From Aedoeadaptatus acetigenes (GTDB taxonomy: Bacteria; Bacillota; Clostridia; Tissierellales; Peptoniphilaceae): a stretch of DNA of 64,000 nucleotides. Positions within the stretch are counted from its first letter, which is position 1. Each line of letters starts with the position of its first letter. The notes under the pieces are model-generated. The model searched no databases. It saw only the letters and a list, made by a program, of their open reading frames with translations, and was not told where the DNA came from. Shown piece after piece: positions 43,208-51,824 of this stretch. The position numbers were made by a program, and so were the translations under genes. The stretch spans positions 42,010-106,009 of the forward strand of contig NZ_JAOQJD010000009.1 of NCBI RefSeq assembly GCF_025566985.1, in the 5' to 3' direction.

Positions 43208-44095
43208 TTATTCGAAATCTTTCAGCCAATCGTTTAAGACCTTGAAGTAGCGTTTTTCTTCCTCCACAAAGGCCATGTGGCGGGAGTCGCGGAAGAGTTC
43301 CCAGCGGGAATTCGGCAGCTCGTCGGCCATGCTCTTGGCGATGTAGGGGCTGCACAGATCCATCTGGCCGCTTGTTACCAAAGTAGGCACGGTGATTTCT
43401 CCCAATTTCCCTCGGTAGTCGTAGCTAGCCAAGGTGCCCGTAGGACCGAATTCGTTGGCGCCCCAGGCGGTGATGTAGACTTCCCCGGCGTTTTTCTTTT
43501 TGCGCTTCAGGTACTCGGGGCTGTTCTCATCCAGCGTGGGGCCGCAGTACAGATCCATAAAGCGGTCCAAGGCCTTCAGGTAATCGGGATCGTCGTATCT
43601 GTCCGATGCTTCGGCCTGATTAAATATCGCCCGCTCTTTTTTCGTCATGACGCGGTCGATGCGCCGCCACTGCTCTTCCCGCCACAGGGCGGCGGAGTGG
43701 AGGGTGGAGGCCAAAATCAGGGAGAGGACGCCTTTCGGCTCCCGCTCCATCATGTAGGAAATGGCGAGCATCCCGCCCCAGGATTGGCCGAGAATATGCA
43801 CTTCCTTAAGGTCCAAATGCTCTCTCAAAGATTCCAGCTCCTCCATCCACACCTCGGCATTGTAGAGCTCGGTGTGGCCCGGGGTGGCGGATTCGCCGCA
43901 GCCGATTTGATCGTACATAATAATGGGTCGATCCAGCGCCTCGGCGAGCTTGTCGAAGCCTTCAAAGTAATTGTGGGTGCTCCCCGGCCCGCCGTGGAGA
44001 AGGAGGAGGGGGGCTTTTTTCCCCTCGGGATGCGTAATGCGGTAATAGGTTTCGAAGCCTTTAAAGGCCATGCGTCCTTCTTTAATGGCGACCAT
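43208..44095 (-). CDS. pip: Proline iminopeptidase (prolyl aminopeptidase)
   Basis: A 295-residue alpha/beta hydrolase of family S33 that removes N-terminal proline from peptides. It shows the oxyanion motif HGGPGS (about 34-39), the nucleophile elbow GQSWGG (about 103-108), and Asp and His in SGQMDLCS and RDSRHMAF. The start MVAIKEGRMAFKGFETYYR matches family N-termini, so the first ATG (44095, GAGGAAGACG upstream) is kept. It overlaps pepQ by 14 bases and ends the peptide operon. Confidence 0.93.
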   Translation of the reverse strand: MVAIKEGRMAFKGFETYYRITHPEGKKAPLLLLHGGPGSTHNYFEGFDKLAEALDRPIIMYDQIGCGESATPGHTELYNAEVWMEELESLREHLDLKEVHILGQSWGGMLAISYMMEREPKGVLSLILASTLHSAALWREEQWRRIDRVMTKKERAIFNQAEASDRYDDPDYLKALDRFMDLYCGPTLDENSPEYLKRKKKNAGEVYITAWGANEFGPTGTLASYDYRGKLGEITVPTLVTSGQMDLCSPYIAKSMADELPNSRWELFRDSRHMAFVEEEKRYFKVLNDWLKDFE

Positions 44096-45182
44096 CGTCT
44101 TCCTCCTCTACGACGATGAGATCCTTCGTCACTTGATTTAACACTTCGCAGCCGTCTTCGGTGATGAGAACCAAATCCTCGATGCGCACGCCGATGCCTT
44201 CATCGAGAAGGTAGATCCCCGGTTCCACGGAAAAGACTTGCCCCGGCTGAATCACGGCGTCGTTGGCCGAGGACACGTCGCCCACTTCGTGATCTTCCAG
44301 GCCGATGGAGTGGCCGGTGCGGTGGGTGAAGTAGTCGCCGTAGCCTTTGGATTCGATGTAGTCGCGGCAGGCTTTGTCCACGTCGCACATGCGGTTGCCG
44401 GGCTTGGCGGCGGCGATGCCCCGCAGATTGGCTTCCTTTACGATCTCATAGACTTCCCTCGCCTTGTCGGAGACCTCGCCGATAAAGACCGTGCGGGTCA
44501 TGTCGCTTGCGTAGTTTTTATACATGCCGCCGATGTCCAGGACCACGGAGTCGCCCCGCTTGCCCTTGGAATCGTCAGTGGCGTGATGGGGATCGGCGCC
44601 GCCCCGTCCGTAGGCCGTAATGGGATCGAAGGAAAGCTCCACTACGCCTCGTTCGGCGAAAAGCTGCCGCACTTTGGCGTCCAGCTCTTTTTCCGTAAGC
44701 CCCTTTACCACCCGGGGGATGAGCGCTTCCATGACTTCGTCGCAGATTTTTGAGGATTCACGCATAATCCCTTGTTCTTCCTCGTCTTTCATGCGGCGCA
44801 CGTCGTCGACGAGAAGGGAGCCGTTCACGTAGCGCTTCTCAGGGAAAATTTCCTGAAGGCGCAAGAGGAAGTGGCTGGGCCAATTCTTGTCGATGCCCAC
44901 AGTGTCGCCCTCTTCCATAACATCGGTGAGAATTTCTACGCCATCGTCCACGTCGTTGTACCAAATTAAATCCGCGCCCACGTCTCCCTCTTGGGGAAAG
45001 AGTTCGTTGATCACAAGCTTCGCCGCGCCGTTAACGTGGAGGTAGAGGACGAGCATGCGCTCGCCGGGAGCGATCTTCCGCCCCAGCAGGTAGAAAATGG
45101 CCACGGGATCGGTAATAAGCAGGTGATCCAAGCCCCGTTCTTTCATGCCCTGTACGATTCGATGGATTCGTTCTTGATTCAT
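44082..45182 (-). CDS. pepQ: M24 Xaa-Pro dipeptidase-like metallopeptidase
   Basis: A 366-residue creatinase/prolidase-fold enzyme. Metal ligands are seen in VLDIGGMYKNYASDMTRT (two Asp), HRTGHSIGLEDHE, SVEPGIYLLDEG and GVRIEDLVLI. It should cleave dipeptides or short peptides with proline at the second position. It lies 18 bp after the peptide transporter and just before prolyl aminopeptidase, so imported proline peptides can be fully hydrolysed. Dipeptidase versus aminopeptidase specificity cannot be fixed from sequence. Confidence 0.88.
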   Translation of the reverse strand: MNQERIHRIVQGMKERGLDHLLITDPVAIFYLLGRKIAPGERMLVLYLHVNGAAKLVINELFPQEGDVGADLIWYNDVDDGVEILTDVMEEGDTVGIDKNWPSHFLLRLQEIFPEKRYVNGSLLVDDVRRMKDEEEQGIMRESSKICDEVMEALIPRVVKGLTEKELDAKVRQLFAERGVVELSFDPITAYGRGGADPHHATDDSKGKRGDSVVLDIGGMYKNYASDMTRTVFIGEVSDKAREVYEIVKEANLRGIAAAKPGNRMCDVDKACRDYIESKGYGDYFTHRTGHSIGLEDHEVGDVSSANDAVIQPGQVFSVEPGIYLLDEGIGVRIEDLVLITEDGCEVLNQVTKDLIVVEEEDDGRH

Positions 45183-45200
45183 GGATGGCTCCTTTCAGTT

Positions 45201-46544
45201 TTACTTCTCATCCTCCACCAATCGGTTCAGCTTCGGGCTGAAAGCCGCGAGGAGGATGCCGCCGAAGGTGATGACGGCTGCGATAATGAAATAGGTTTTT
45301 GCGAAGGGAAATTGCAAAGTAAATTCGTAGAGGTAGCCGTAGGTTTTCGCGGAGATAAAGATGGCGAAGACCCACACGCTCATCAAGGTGGAGAGGAGAT
45401 GGGCCGGGGCGTATTTGGAAATAAAGGCATTGCCCAAGGGCGCGAAGACCATTTCGCCGAGGGACAAGACGATGCCGAAGGCCACGATCCACGTGAGGCC
45501 CGCTTGACTTTCTCCGCGTGCCACGTCGGCCACGGCGAAGATTCCGTAGGCGATGCCTAAAAGGAGCAGGCCGAAGGCGGTCTTTTGAAACATGTTAAAG
45601 TCGCCTTTTTCGCTCCGCGCCCGCTTCGCCCAGTACATGCCGAGAGCCGGCCCCATCACAATGCAGCATAGGGAGTTCAGGGCGTCGAACCAAGAGGATG
45701 GGACGGTAAAGCTGCCCACCATCCAATTGGCGGCGGGATTCTCCCCTGCCCAGTGGAAATACACGGGCAAGTAGGCAAGGTGCCAAAACACCCGAAACAG
45801 AATGGAGAAGAAAGAGACGAGAACGATGGCTCCCACCCGCTTCTTTTCCCCGGACGTCAGGGGCCGCTTGACTTTCTCTTCTTTTTCTTTTTTCTCGTCG
45901 TATTTAAAGGGCTTCTTTCCCGTGTCCCCGAGGCATTTTCCTCCGAGGACAAAGACGATGGCCGCCGCAAACAAGACCAGAGCGCAGACCAAAAAGCCGA
46001 AGGCGTAGCCCCGGCCCATGACCAAGACGCCGATGATGGCCGTGCCTAAAAAGGAGCCGACATTGGCGATGGCGTATTGGGTGGAAAAAGCCTTGTCCAG
46101 AAGCTTTTGGTCTTTGAAAAGCCGGCCGGTGACGGCGTGGATTTGGGATTTAAAGAGGCCGTTTCCCAAAGACACCACGAGGATCATGGCGTTGATCATG
46201 GCGATGGAGTCGGCCTTGTAGCCGAGAAAATAGCCCGCTCCCATGATCGCCATGCCCACGGGAATCAAATACCTTGCGCCGATGAAGCGATCGGAGAGGA
46301 TGGAGCCGAAGAGGGGCGTAATGTAGGTCATGGCCACTAAATTGGCGCTCACTTTCGCCGCGTCGGCCTTTCCCATGCCCAGGCCTCCTTTTGCCACGGC
46401 GGCGGCCACCATAATGGTCATGAGCCACTTCACGGCGTAAAAGGCGAAGCGCTCCACGGCCAGTGTGGCGGAAGCCAGGTAAAAGCCCCCGCCCATGGTA
46501 TTTTTGCCCTTTATTAAATTTCTCTCGTGTATTTCTTCAGCCAT
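45201..46544 (-). CDS. POT/PTR-family peptide transporter
   Basis: A 447-residue MFS transporter with about 12-14 helices. TPLFGSILSDRFIGARYLIPVG matches the PTR2 signature, and FFSILFRVFWHLAYLPVYF is in helix 7. The usual ExxERFxYY proton-coupling motif reads LAVERFAFYA: the first Glu is replaced by Leu. It overlaps the upstream aminopeptidase gene by 31 bases, with AGGAGGCCCA before the ATG. By context it imports di- and tripeptides for the three peptidases. Confidence 0.87.
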   Translation of the reverse strand: MAEEIHERNLIKGKNTMGGGFYLASATLAVERFAFYAVKWLMTIMVAAAVAKGGLGMGKADAAKVSANLVAMTYITPLFGSILSDRFIGARYLIPVGMAIMGAGYFLGYKADSIAMINAMILVVSLGNGLFKSQIHAVTGRLFKDQKLLDKAFSTQYAIANVGSFLGTAIIGVLVMGRGYAFGFLVCALVLFAAAIVFVLGGKCLGDTGKKPFKYDEKKEKEEKVKRPLTSGEKKRVGAIVLVSFFSILFRVFWHLAYLPVYFHWAGENPAANWMVGSFTVPSSWFDALNSLCCIVMGPALGMYWAKRARSEKGDFNMFQKTAFGLLLLGIAYGIFAVADVARGESQAGLTWIVAFGIVLSLGEMVFAPLGNAFISKYAPAHLLSTLMSVWVFAIFISAKTYGYLYEFTLQFPFAKTYFIIAAVITFGGILLAAFSPKLNRLVEDEK

Positions 46545-48298
46545 TGGGCCTCCTCGCTCGTTAAGTGGGGGGATATGGTGTCGTAAACCCGGCGGTTGTA
46601 CGCGTTCAAATAGGCGATTTCTTTTTCATCCAATAGGGAGAAGTCCACGGCGTCCAAATCGTAGGGCACCAGGGTCATGGATTCGAAACAGAGCCATTTG
46701 CCGTATTCGTTTTCGCCGTCTTCTTTAACCACCAAGCAGTTTTCCGTGCGAATGCCGTGTTTTCCGGCGATGTAAAGGCCGGGCTCGTCGGTAATAATCA
46801 TGCCGGGCTCGATTTGGTGGTGTTCGTTCTTCGCCACATTCACCCGGTGGCGAATGCCCGCCGGGCCTTCGTGCACGTTTAAAAGCTGGCCGATGCCGTG
46901 GCCCGTGCCGTGATTGAAGTTCAGATGGGCGTCCCAGAAGGGCTTTCTCGCCGCGTAATCCAGGCCGTAGCCACAGGTGCCGTAGGGGAATTTTGCCATG
47001 GCCAGATCCAAATGGCTCTTTAAGACCAGGGTAAAGTGGTACACTTCTTCCTCCGTCAATTCGCCTAAGGCGATGGTGCGGGTAATGTCCGTAGAGCCCT
47101 CAGCGAAATTGCTACCCGTGTCGGAGAGATAGAGTCCCTTGGGCTCAAGGGGAATGTCGCTCTCTTCGTCGGCGGCGTAGTGGACGATGGCGGCGTATTT
47201 GCCGTAGCCGCTGATCGGAGCGAAGGAGGGCCACATATAGCCTTCCTGCTCTTTGCGGAAGGATTCCAATTTATCCGAGGCACCGATTTCGGTGATTTCT
47301 TCCTTTCCGATGGCGTGCTTCAGCCAATACATGAATTTCACCCAGGCGATGCCGTCTTTCACATGGGCGATGGCCATGTTCTTTACTTCCACGGGGTTTT
47401 TCATGGCCTTCATGAGAATGGAGGGATTGGCCCCTTCCACCAAGGTGTTGTCCGCTGGAATGCTTTCGTAGAGGGCGTAGTTCATCTTCGCGGGATCAAG
47501 AAGAACGGTCTTTTGCGACAATGCCTTCACGTCCTCGTAAATGCTGTTGTAGGGCCGGAGGCGCACATTCAGTTCCTTTAATTCGGCCTTGATTTCATCG
47601 CTCAGCTTGTTCTCGTCTATATAGAGCACCATCTCGTCAAGGGTGATCACGGCGTAGCAGAGCAGAATCGGCGAGTACATAATGTCGTCGCCCCGCAGGT
47701 TCAGCGTCCAGCACACGTCGTCTAAAGAGGCGACGATGTGGGTGTCTGCGCCTTTTTTCTTCATGACGCCCCTGATGCGGGAAAGCTTCGATGCCGCGCT
47801 CTCCCCGGTAATGGATTCGTCCAATTTAAAGGCGGGCTTTTCCGAAAGAGCCGGGCGATGGGGCCAAATTTCGCCCACGAGATCCATATTGTAGGTAATG
47901 GAGGCGCATTTCTTTTCGCAAATGGCCTCGTAATCGGCGCCGTCGGCCACGGATATGGTGCGCCCGTCGAAGCCCAAAGTGCCCCCGACCGGCAGTTTGT
48001 CTTCAATGTATTCTTTTATCGTGGGGACCTTGGGCTCGCCCATTTTTTGTAGGCGAATGCCGCTGCCCTTTAATTGTTCCTCCCCTTGGAGGAAGTAGCG
48101 GCCGTCGGTCCAGAGGCACACCTCATCCGCCGTGGCCACCAAGGTGCCGGCGCTTCCCGTAAAGCCCGATACATAGGCTCGGGCCTTGAAGTATTCCCCC
48201 ACGTATTCACTTTGGTGGAAATCTTCCGAGGGTACGACGTATAAATCTATATCTCTCTTCCGCATGAGGGAAAATAATTCTTCTACTTGTTTTCTCAA
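46514..48298 (-). CDS. pepP: Xaa-Pro aminopeptidase (M24B)
   Basis: A 594-residue enzyme of the long, three-domain aminopeptidase P type: two N-terminal creatinase-like domains and a C-terminal M24 catalytic domain. Ligand motifs are DTGSNFAEGSTDITRT, HFNHGTGHGIGQLLNVHEGP, DEPGLYIAGKHGIRTEN. It removes an N-terminal residue next to proline. The start is TTG, preceded by GGAGACAGCG. First gene of the four-gene peptide operon; no signal peptide, so it acts in the cytosol. Confidence 0.92.
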   Translation of the reverse strand: MRKQVEELFSLMRKRDIDLYVVPSEDFHQSEYVGEYFKARAYVSGFTGSAGTLVATADEVCLWTDGRYFLQGEEQLKGSGIRLQKMGEPKVPTIKEYIEDKLPVGGTLGFDGRTISVADGADYEAICEKKCASITYNMDLVGEIWPHRPALSEKPAFKLDESITGESAASKLSRIRGVMKKKGADTHIVASLDDVCWTLNLRGDDIMYSPILLCYAVITLDEMVLYIDENKLSDEIKAELKELNVRLRPYNSIYEDVKALSQKTVLLDPAKMNYALYESIPADNTLVEGANPSILMKAMKNPVEVKNMAIAHVKDGIAWVKFMYWLKHAIGKEEITEIGASDKLESFRKEQEGYMWPSFAPISGYGKYAAIVHYAADEESDIPLEPKGLYLSDTGSNFAEGSTDITRTIALGELTEEEVYHFTLVLKSHLDLAMAKFPYGTCGYGLDYAARKPFWDAHLNFNHGTGHGIGQLLNVHEGPAGIRHRVNVAKNEHHQIEPGMIITDEPGLYIAGKHGIRTENCLVVKEDGENEYGKWLCFESMTLVPYDLDAVDFSLLDEKEIAYLNAYNRRVYDTISPHLTSEEAQWLKKYTREI

Positions 48299-48410
48299 CG
48301 CTGTCTCCTTTCAAACACCTCTCTATAACAGATTTATTATATAGCTTGCCCTATGCCTTGTAAATGAACGGTCGGCGGCGGCAAAGGGGCGTTTCTTTCG
48401 TGTCTACACA

Positions 48411-48438
48411 AAAAAACGCGGATCGCTCCGCGTTCTTT
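48411..48438 (-). terminator. Terminator of the BtuFCD-like operon
   Basis: AACGCGGA and TCCGCGTT around a TCGC loop (48415-48434). On the minus strand it is followed by seven T. It lies directly past the ATPase stop. Confidence 0.88.
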
Positions 48439-48441
48439 TCA

Positions 48442-49191
48442 TCATGGCTTTTTAAATACCGCTACCGGCCGGCCATCCGCCTCGTGCAAGGTGCAGGGCG
48501 TGGAATAAAGGGCCTCGATCATGGCCGGTGTCACATTTTCCGGGGCTTCATCGAAGAGCAGCTTTCCTTCTTTTAAAGCCACAATGCGGTCCCCGTAGGC
48601 CAGGGCCAAGTTCATATCGTGCAGAGCCGCCACCACGGTAAGCTTTGTGTCCTTCACCATGGAGAGCAGCTTCAGCTGGTAGTAAATGTCCAAATGATTG
48701 GTGGCTTCGTCGAGAAGCAGGTGATCGGTTTTTTGCACCAAGGCCCGGGCCAGCACGGCCCGCTGCCTTTCTCCCCCGGAGAGGGCGCGAAGGGAGCGGG
48801 CGCCGTAGCTTTCCATGCCCACAGCGGCGAGGGCCTCCCCGGCCATGGCGCGGTCATCTTCCGTGTCCCTTTCCAAAAGGCCCTTGTAGGGCGTGCGGCC
48901 CATAAGCACCATGTCCATCACCGTCATGTCGAAGGCCATGTCGTTAAACTGGCCCACGACGGCCAACCGCTTGGCGTAGTCTTTTCTGCTCATGTCCCGG
49001 GCCTCCACCTCGTCGAGAAAAATTTTTCCCTCGTAGGGCAAAATCCGCGCCACTGCTTTTAACAGGCTGCTCTTCCCCGAGCCGTTGGGCCCGATTAAGG
49101 CCACGAGCTCTTTGTCGCGAATCGTAAGGGAAAAGTCTTGAAGCACCTGTTTTTTTCCGTAGGCGACCGAAAGATGTTCCACGCGAATCAT
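48442..49191 (-). CDS. btuD: ABC transporter ATPase, cobalamin/siderophore type
   Basis: A 249-residue FecE/BtuD-type ATPase with Walker A GPNGSGKSS (about 34-42), signature ALSGGERQR (about 131-139), Walker B HLLLDEATNHLD and the H-loop LHDMN. The ATG at 49191 follows GGGAGGTGCAGCC and overlaps the permease stop; the longer frame reads through the permease gene. With the cobalamin riboswitch upstream of the operon, corrinoid is the likely substrate. Confidence 0.88.
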   Translation of the reverse strand: MIRVEHLSVAYGKKQVLQDFSLTIRDKELVALIGPNGSGKSSLLKAVARILPYEGKIFLDEVEARDMSRKDYAKRLAVVGQFNDMAFDMTVMDMVLMGRTPYKGLLERDTEDDRAMAGEALAAVGMESYGARSLRALSGGERQRAVLARALVQKTDHLLLDEATNHLDIYYQLKLLSMVKDTKLTVVAALHDMNLALAYGDRIVALKEGKLLFDEAPENVTPAMIEALYSTPCTLHEADGRPVAVFKKP

Positions 49192-50204
49192 GGCTGCACC
49201 TCCCGGGAATTTTTCACGATTAAATAGACGAAAAAGGGCGCCCCCACTACGGACACGACGACGCCGGTGGGCAGTTCCCCGGCGGGCAGAGCGTTTCTCG
49301 CCGCCACGTCCGCCCAGAGGAGGAGACTCGCCCCCAAAAGAATCACGCCGGGAAGGAGGTGGCGGTGATTGGTCCCCAAGAGAAAGCGGGCCATGTGGGG
49401 CACGATCAGGCCCACGAAGCCGATGGTGCCCGAGGTGTAGACCACGAGACCCACGAGAAGGGACACCGCCACGATGTAGGCGCTCCGAAGCTTGGCGAGA
49501 TCCTTGCCCAGGGTGTAGGCCACCTCGTCGCCCAAGAGTAGCAGATTTAAATTGCGGCTTTGGGTGGCGAGAAAGATACAAAGGGCGAGGATCACCGGCC
49601 CGATGAAGGCGATCTGATTCATCTTCGCGCCGGATAAGGAGCCCATGAGCCAGAAATTCACTTCCCGAATGGCGTCGCGGTTTTTCGCCGTGTAGACCAA
49701 AAGGGTGGCGATGCTGGATGTGGCGGCGGAAAGGGCCAGGCCCGAGAGGATGAGCCGCTCCGAGGTGGCGCGCCCACCGATGCGGGAGAGAATCATGACC
49801 CCCACGGAAGTTAAGAGGGCGAAGAGAAAGGCGCTGATCCCCACGGCCACATTGCCCAAGGCGCTCATAAGGCCGAGGACGATGGCCAAGGTGGCGCCTA
49901 AAGACGCCCCGGAGGAAATCCCCAAAATGTAGGGATCGGCGATGGGATTTCCCACCACCGCCTGCATAATGAGCCCGGAGACGGCGAGAGCCACGCCGGT
50001 TAAGATGGCGAGGAGCACCCGTGGCAGGCGAATGTCCATGACAATGGCATAGGCCACGTCGTCGCCGCCCTTCCCCGCAAGGCCGCGGGACAAAGCATTA
50101 AGAATCTCCCCGAGACTTAGATCCGCATAGCCCAGATACAAGCCGCCGATCACCGATGCGATGAATAAAAGCGTAAGCCCCGCGAAAATCACCGAGCGCT
50201 TCAT
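49188..50204 (-). CDS. btuC: ABC transporter permease, FecCD/BtuC type
   Basis: A 338-residue permease with about ten helices and family hallmarks RLPRVLLAILTGVALAVSG, ADPYILGISSGASLGA and GTIGFVGLIVPHMAR. It should dimerise and receive substrate from the lipoprotein encoded upstream. Overlaps both neighbours by four bases. Confidence 0.9.
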   Translation of the reverse strand: MKRSVIFAGLTLLFIASVIGGLYLGYADLSLGEILNALSRGLAGKGGDDVAYAIVMDIRLPRVLLAILTGVALAVSGLIMQAVVGNPIADPYILGISSGASLGATLAIVLGLMSALGNVAVGISAFLFALLTSVGVMILSRIGGRATSERLILSGLALSAATSSIATLLVYTAKNRDAIREVNFWLMGSLSGAKMNQIAFIGPVILALCIFLATQSRNLNLLLLGDEVAYTLGKDLAKLRSAYIVAVSLLVGLVVYTSGTIGFVGLIVPHMARFLLGTNHRHLLPGVILLGASLLLWADVAARNALPAGELPTGVVVSVVGAPFFVYLIVKNSREVQP

Positions 50205-51208
50205 GATTCGGGATAGAGGCCCTTGATCATGGTGTCGATGCCGTCGGCGGTGCGCACGCCGGAGGCGTAAACTTCCGACAAGCTAATGGGATAGACCCGA
50301 TCGTTTTTAATGGCGGAAAGGCCTTTTAAAGCAGGCATGGATTTAAAGCGCTCCAATTCCTGATCTTCGACCTTGTTTTCGCCGAAGTAAACGACGAAAA
50401 TCACGTCGGGATCCTTTGTAAGGAGGGCTTCGGAGCCGAAGCGATCTTCGTCCATGACCAGCTTCGCGCCGGCTTTTTCGGCGATTTCGCCGCCCACGGT
50501 TTTCGCACCGTAGTTTCTGAAGAGATTATCGTCTTCGATTTCCAGAATCGCCGCCTTCACCGGCTCCTTGCCTTCCCGGAGTTTTTCCGTTTCGGCCAGG
50601 CGATCCTTCATGGACTGCACGATGGCTTGGGCTTCTTTTTGTTTATTGAAAATCTTTCCTAAATTTAAAATGTCGTCGTATTCATTTTCCAAGCTGTCCA
50701 CCTTTACGGCGCCGCTGTTTTTCAGAATATAGGTGTTGACACCCTTATCCTGCCAGTCCTTTACATCCCCCAGGGTTTTGTCTCCGAAGTAAGAAGCCCA
50801 GGAAATAATGAAATCCGGCTTGGCGGCGAGAACCGCTTCCTTCGACGGCGCGTCCTTTACATATTCCACCTTGCTGAAGGCGTCTTTGTACTCGTCCTTG
50901 ACGTCGATGTCCAATTGGGCGGCGAGGACCATTTTGTCCTCGAGGCCGAGGGCCAGCATGTTTTCAATGGCCGATTGATACACGGCCACGACGCGTTCCG
51001 GTTCCTTTTCAAAGGTTTCCTGAACGGGATTGCCCTGGGCATCCACCGTGTCGATGGTCACCGGATAATAAGCATCCTTTGTTTCCGCCGCAGCATTGGT
51101 ATTGGCATTCGCCTGATTGTTTTCGTTCGTAGCGACTTTATCTCCCCCGCCGCAGGCGGTTAAGAGGAGCAAAGACGCGAGCAACAAGACGTTCAGAATC
51201 TTTTTCAT
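50201..51208 (-). CDS. btuF: Substrate-binding lipoprotein, BtuF-like
   Basis: A 335-residue periplasmic-binding-type protein with a lipoprotein signal (LLLLTACGGG, Cys about 19). The mature part has the class III two-lobe fold: VVAVYQSAIENMLALGLED, KPDFIISWASYFG and DPDVIFVVYFG. ATG after GGAGGTCTTT. It is the first gene behind a cobalamin riboswitch. The fold is shared with iron-siderophore binders, so corrinoid specificity rests on the riboswitch. Confidence 0.88.
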   Translation of the reverse strand: MKKILNVLLLASLLLLTACGGGDKVATNENNQANANTNAAAETKDAYYPVTIDTVDAQGNPVQETFEKEPERVVAVYQSAIENMLALGLEDKMVLAAQLDIDVKDEYKDAFSKVEYVKDAPSKEAVLAAKPDFIISWASYFGDKTLGDVKDWQDKGVNTYILKNSGAVKVDSLENEYDDILNLGKIFNKQKEAQAIVQSMKDRLAETEKLREGKEPVKAAILEIEDDNLFRNYGAKTVGGEIAEKAGAKLVMDEDRFGSEALLTKDPDVIFVVYFGENKVEDQELERFKSMPALKGLSAIKNDRVYPISLSEVYASGVRTADGIDTMIKGLYPES

Positions 51209-51224
51209 AAAGACCTCCTATCTT

Positions 51225-51242
51225 GTATGGACAACTCCATAC
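51225..51242 (-). promoter_or_regulatory. Hairpin between the cobalamin riboswitch and the btuF ribosome site
   Basis: GTATGGA and TCCATAC pair around a four-base loop, a few bases before GGAGG. No T run follows, so it could be part of a translation-controlling expression platform rather than a terminator. Confidence 0.5.
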
Positions 51243-51261
51243 CTCGTGAAGAAATTTTTTC

Positions 51262-51395
51262 CATAGGCAGGTATCCTGACTTCTGACCTCAGGCGACGTT
51301 CCATCCTTCCCGTTAAGTGAATGGGCGTCTCGGCCGTTACAGTGGCGGGACCGCGTGCCGCAAGCAACTTCCCTTTTAATCCGAAGAACCTATGC
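51262..51395 (-). ncRNA. Cobalamin riboswitch
   Basis: On the minus strand the region carries the conserved GCCACTGTAACGG segment and the B12-box AAGTCAGGATACCTGCC, with CATAGG and CCTATG closing the P1 helix. These are the hallmarks of the adenosylcobalamin-type riboswitch. It lies in the leader of the ABC importer genes, which would be shut off when corrinoid is plentiful. The variant (Ado- or methyl/hydroxo-cobalamin) is not decided here. Confidence 0.95.
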
Positions 51396-51399
51396 CTCT

Positions 51400-51405
51400 A
51401 TTATA
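51400..51405 (-). promoter_or_regulatory. -10 box upstream of the cobalamin riboswitch
   Basis: TATAAT on the minus strand, just before the riboswitch begins. The -35 region is pyrimidine-rich and weak. Confidence 0.6.
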
Positions 51406-51454
51406 CCTGGGGTAGGAGAAAAAAGCAGGAAAGCATACAAGGAATTTGGGGAAA

Positions 51455-51482
51455 TAAAAAATCCCAAGACGGGCTTGGGATG
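51455..51482 (-). terminator. Terminator of the 67-residue protein gene
   Basis: ATCCCAAG (51461-51468) and CTTGGGAT (51474-51481) form an 8-bp stem followed by TTTTTTATTTC on the minus strand. Confidence 0.8.
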
Positions 51483-51554
51483 GTGTTGGTTTTTGGAATT
51501 AAATAGATTGCTTATTTGTTTTCGCCGGGATTGAAATTATGCCACGAGGATCGC

Positions 51555-51758
51555 CTATGCTCTTTCACTGTCGGGAATCCGCGCCTTTACGCGGCCGAAG
51601 ACCTCGTCGGTGTCGTAGCGAACCGTCGTCTCCTTCGCCATGCGATCCGCCTCATCCAATTTCGTTTCTACATCTCCAGAGAGAGCCGCATTATGGGCCA
51701 TGCACGGTACGCTATCGTAACCACTTTTCGTTAAATAATCGGGATGTGTCGTAACCAT
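51555..51758 (-). CDS. Small unrecognised protein, antitoxin-like C-terminus
   Basis: A 67-residue protein with a strong start (AAGGAGGATTTGCT-ATG) and its own terminator. The C-terminal half, VETKLDEADRMAKETTVRYDTDEVFGRVKARI, resembles the tail of RelB/DinJ-like antitoxins (LDEAD...RY...EVF.R). The N-terminal half has no ribbon-helix-helix I can recognise. No toxin gene is adjacent; the next gene on either side is TraX or the B12 importer. It could be an orphan antitoxin-like or unrelated small protein. Confidence 0.6.
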   Translation of the reverse strand: MVTTHPDYLTKSGYDSVPCMAHNAALSGDVETKLDEADRMAKETTVRYDTDEVFGRVKARIPDSERA

Positions 51759-51824
51759 AGCAAATCCTCCTTATGGCGTCATTTTATCTTATTTGTTCAT
51801 CGGATCAATAATTTGCTTCCTCCC

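Noticed and set aside
49192..49581. 130-codon N-terminal extension of the B12 ABC ATPase
   Set aside because: It is antiparallel-free read-through inside the permease gene, Arg/Gly/Pro-rich and non-homologous; the ATG at 49191 has GGGAGGTG.
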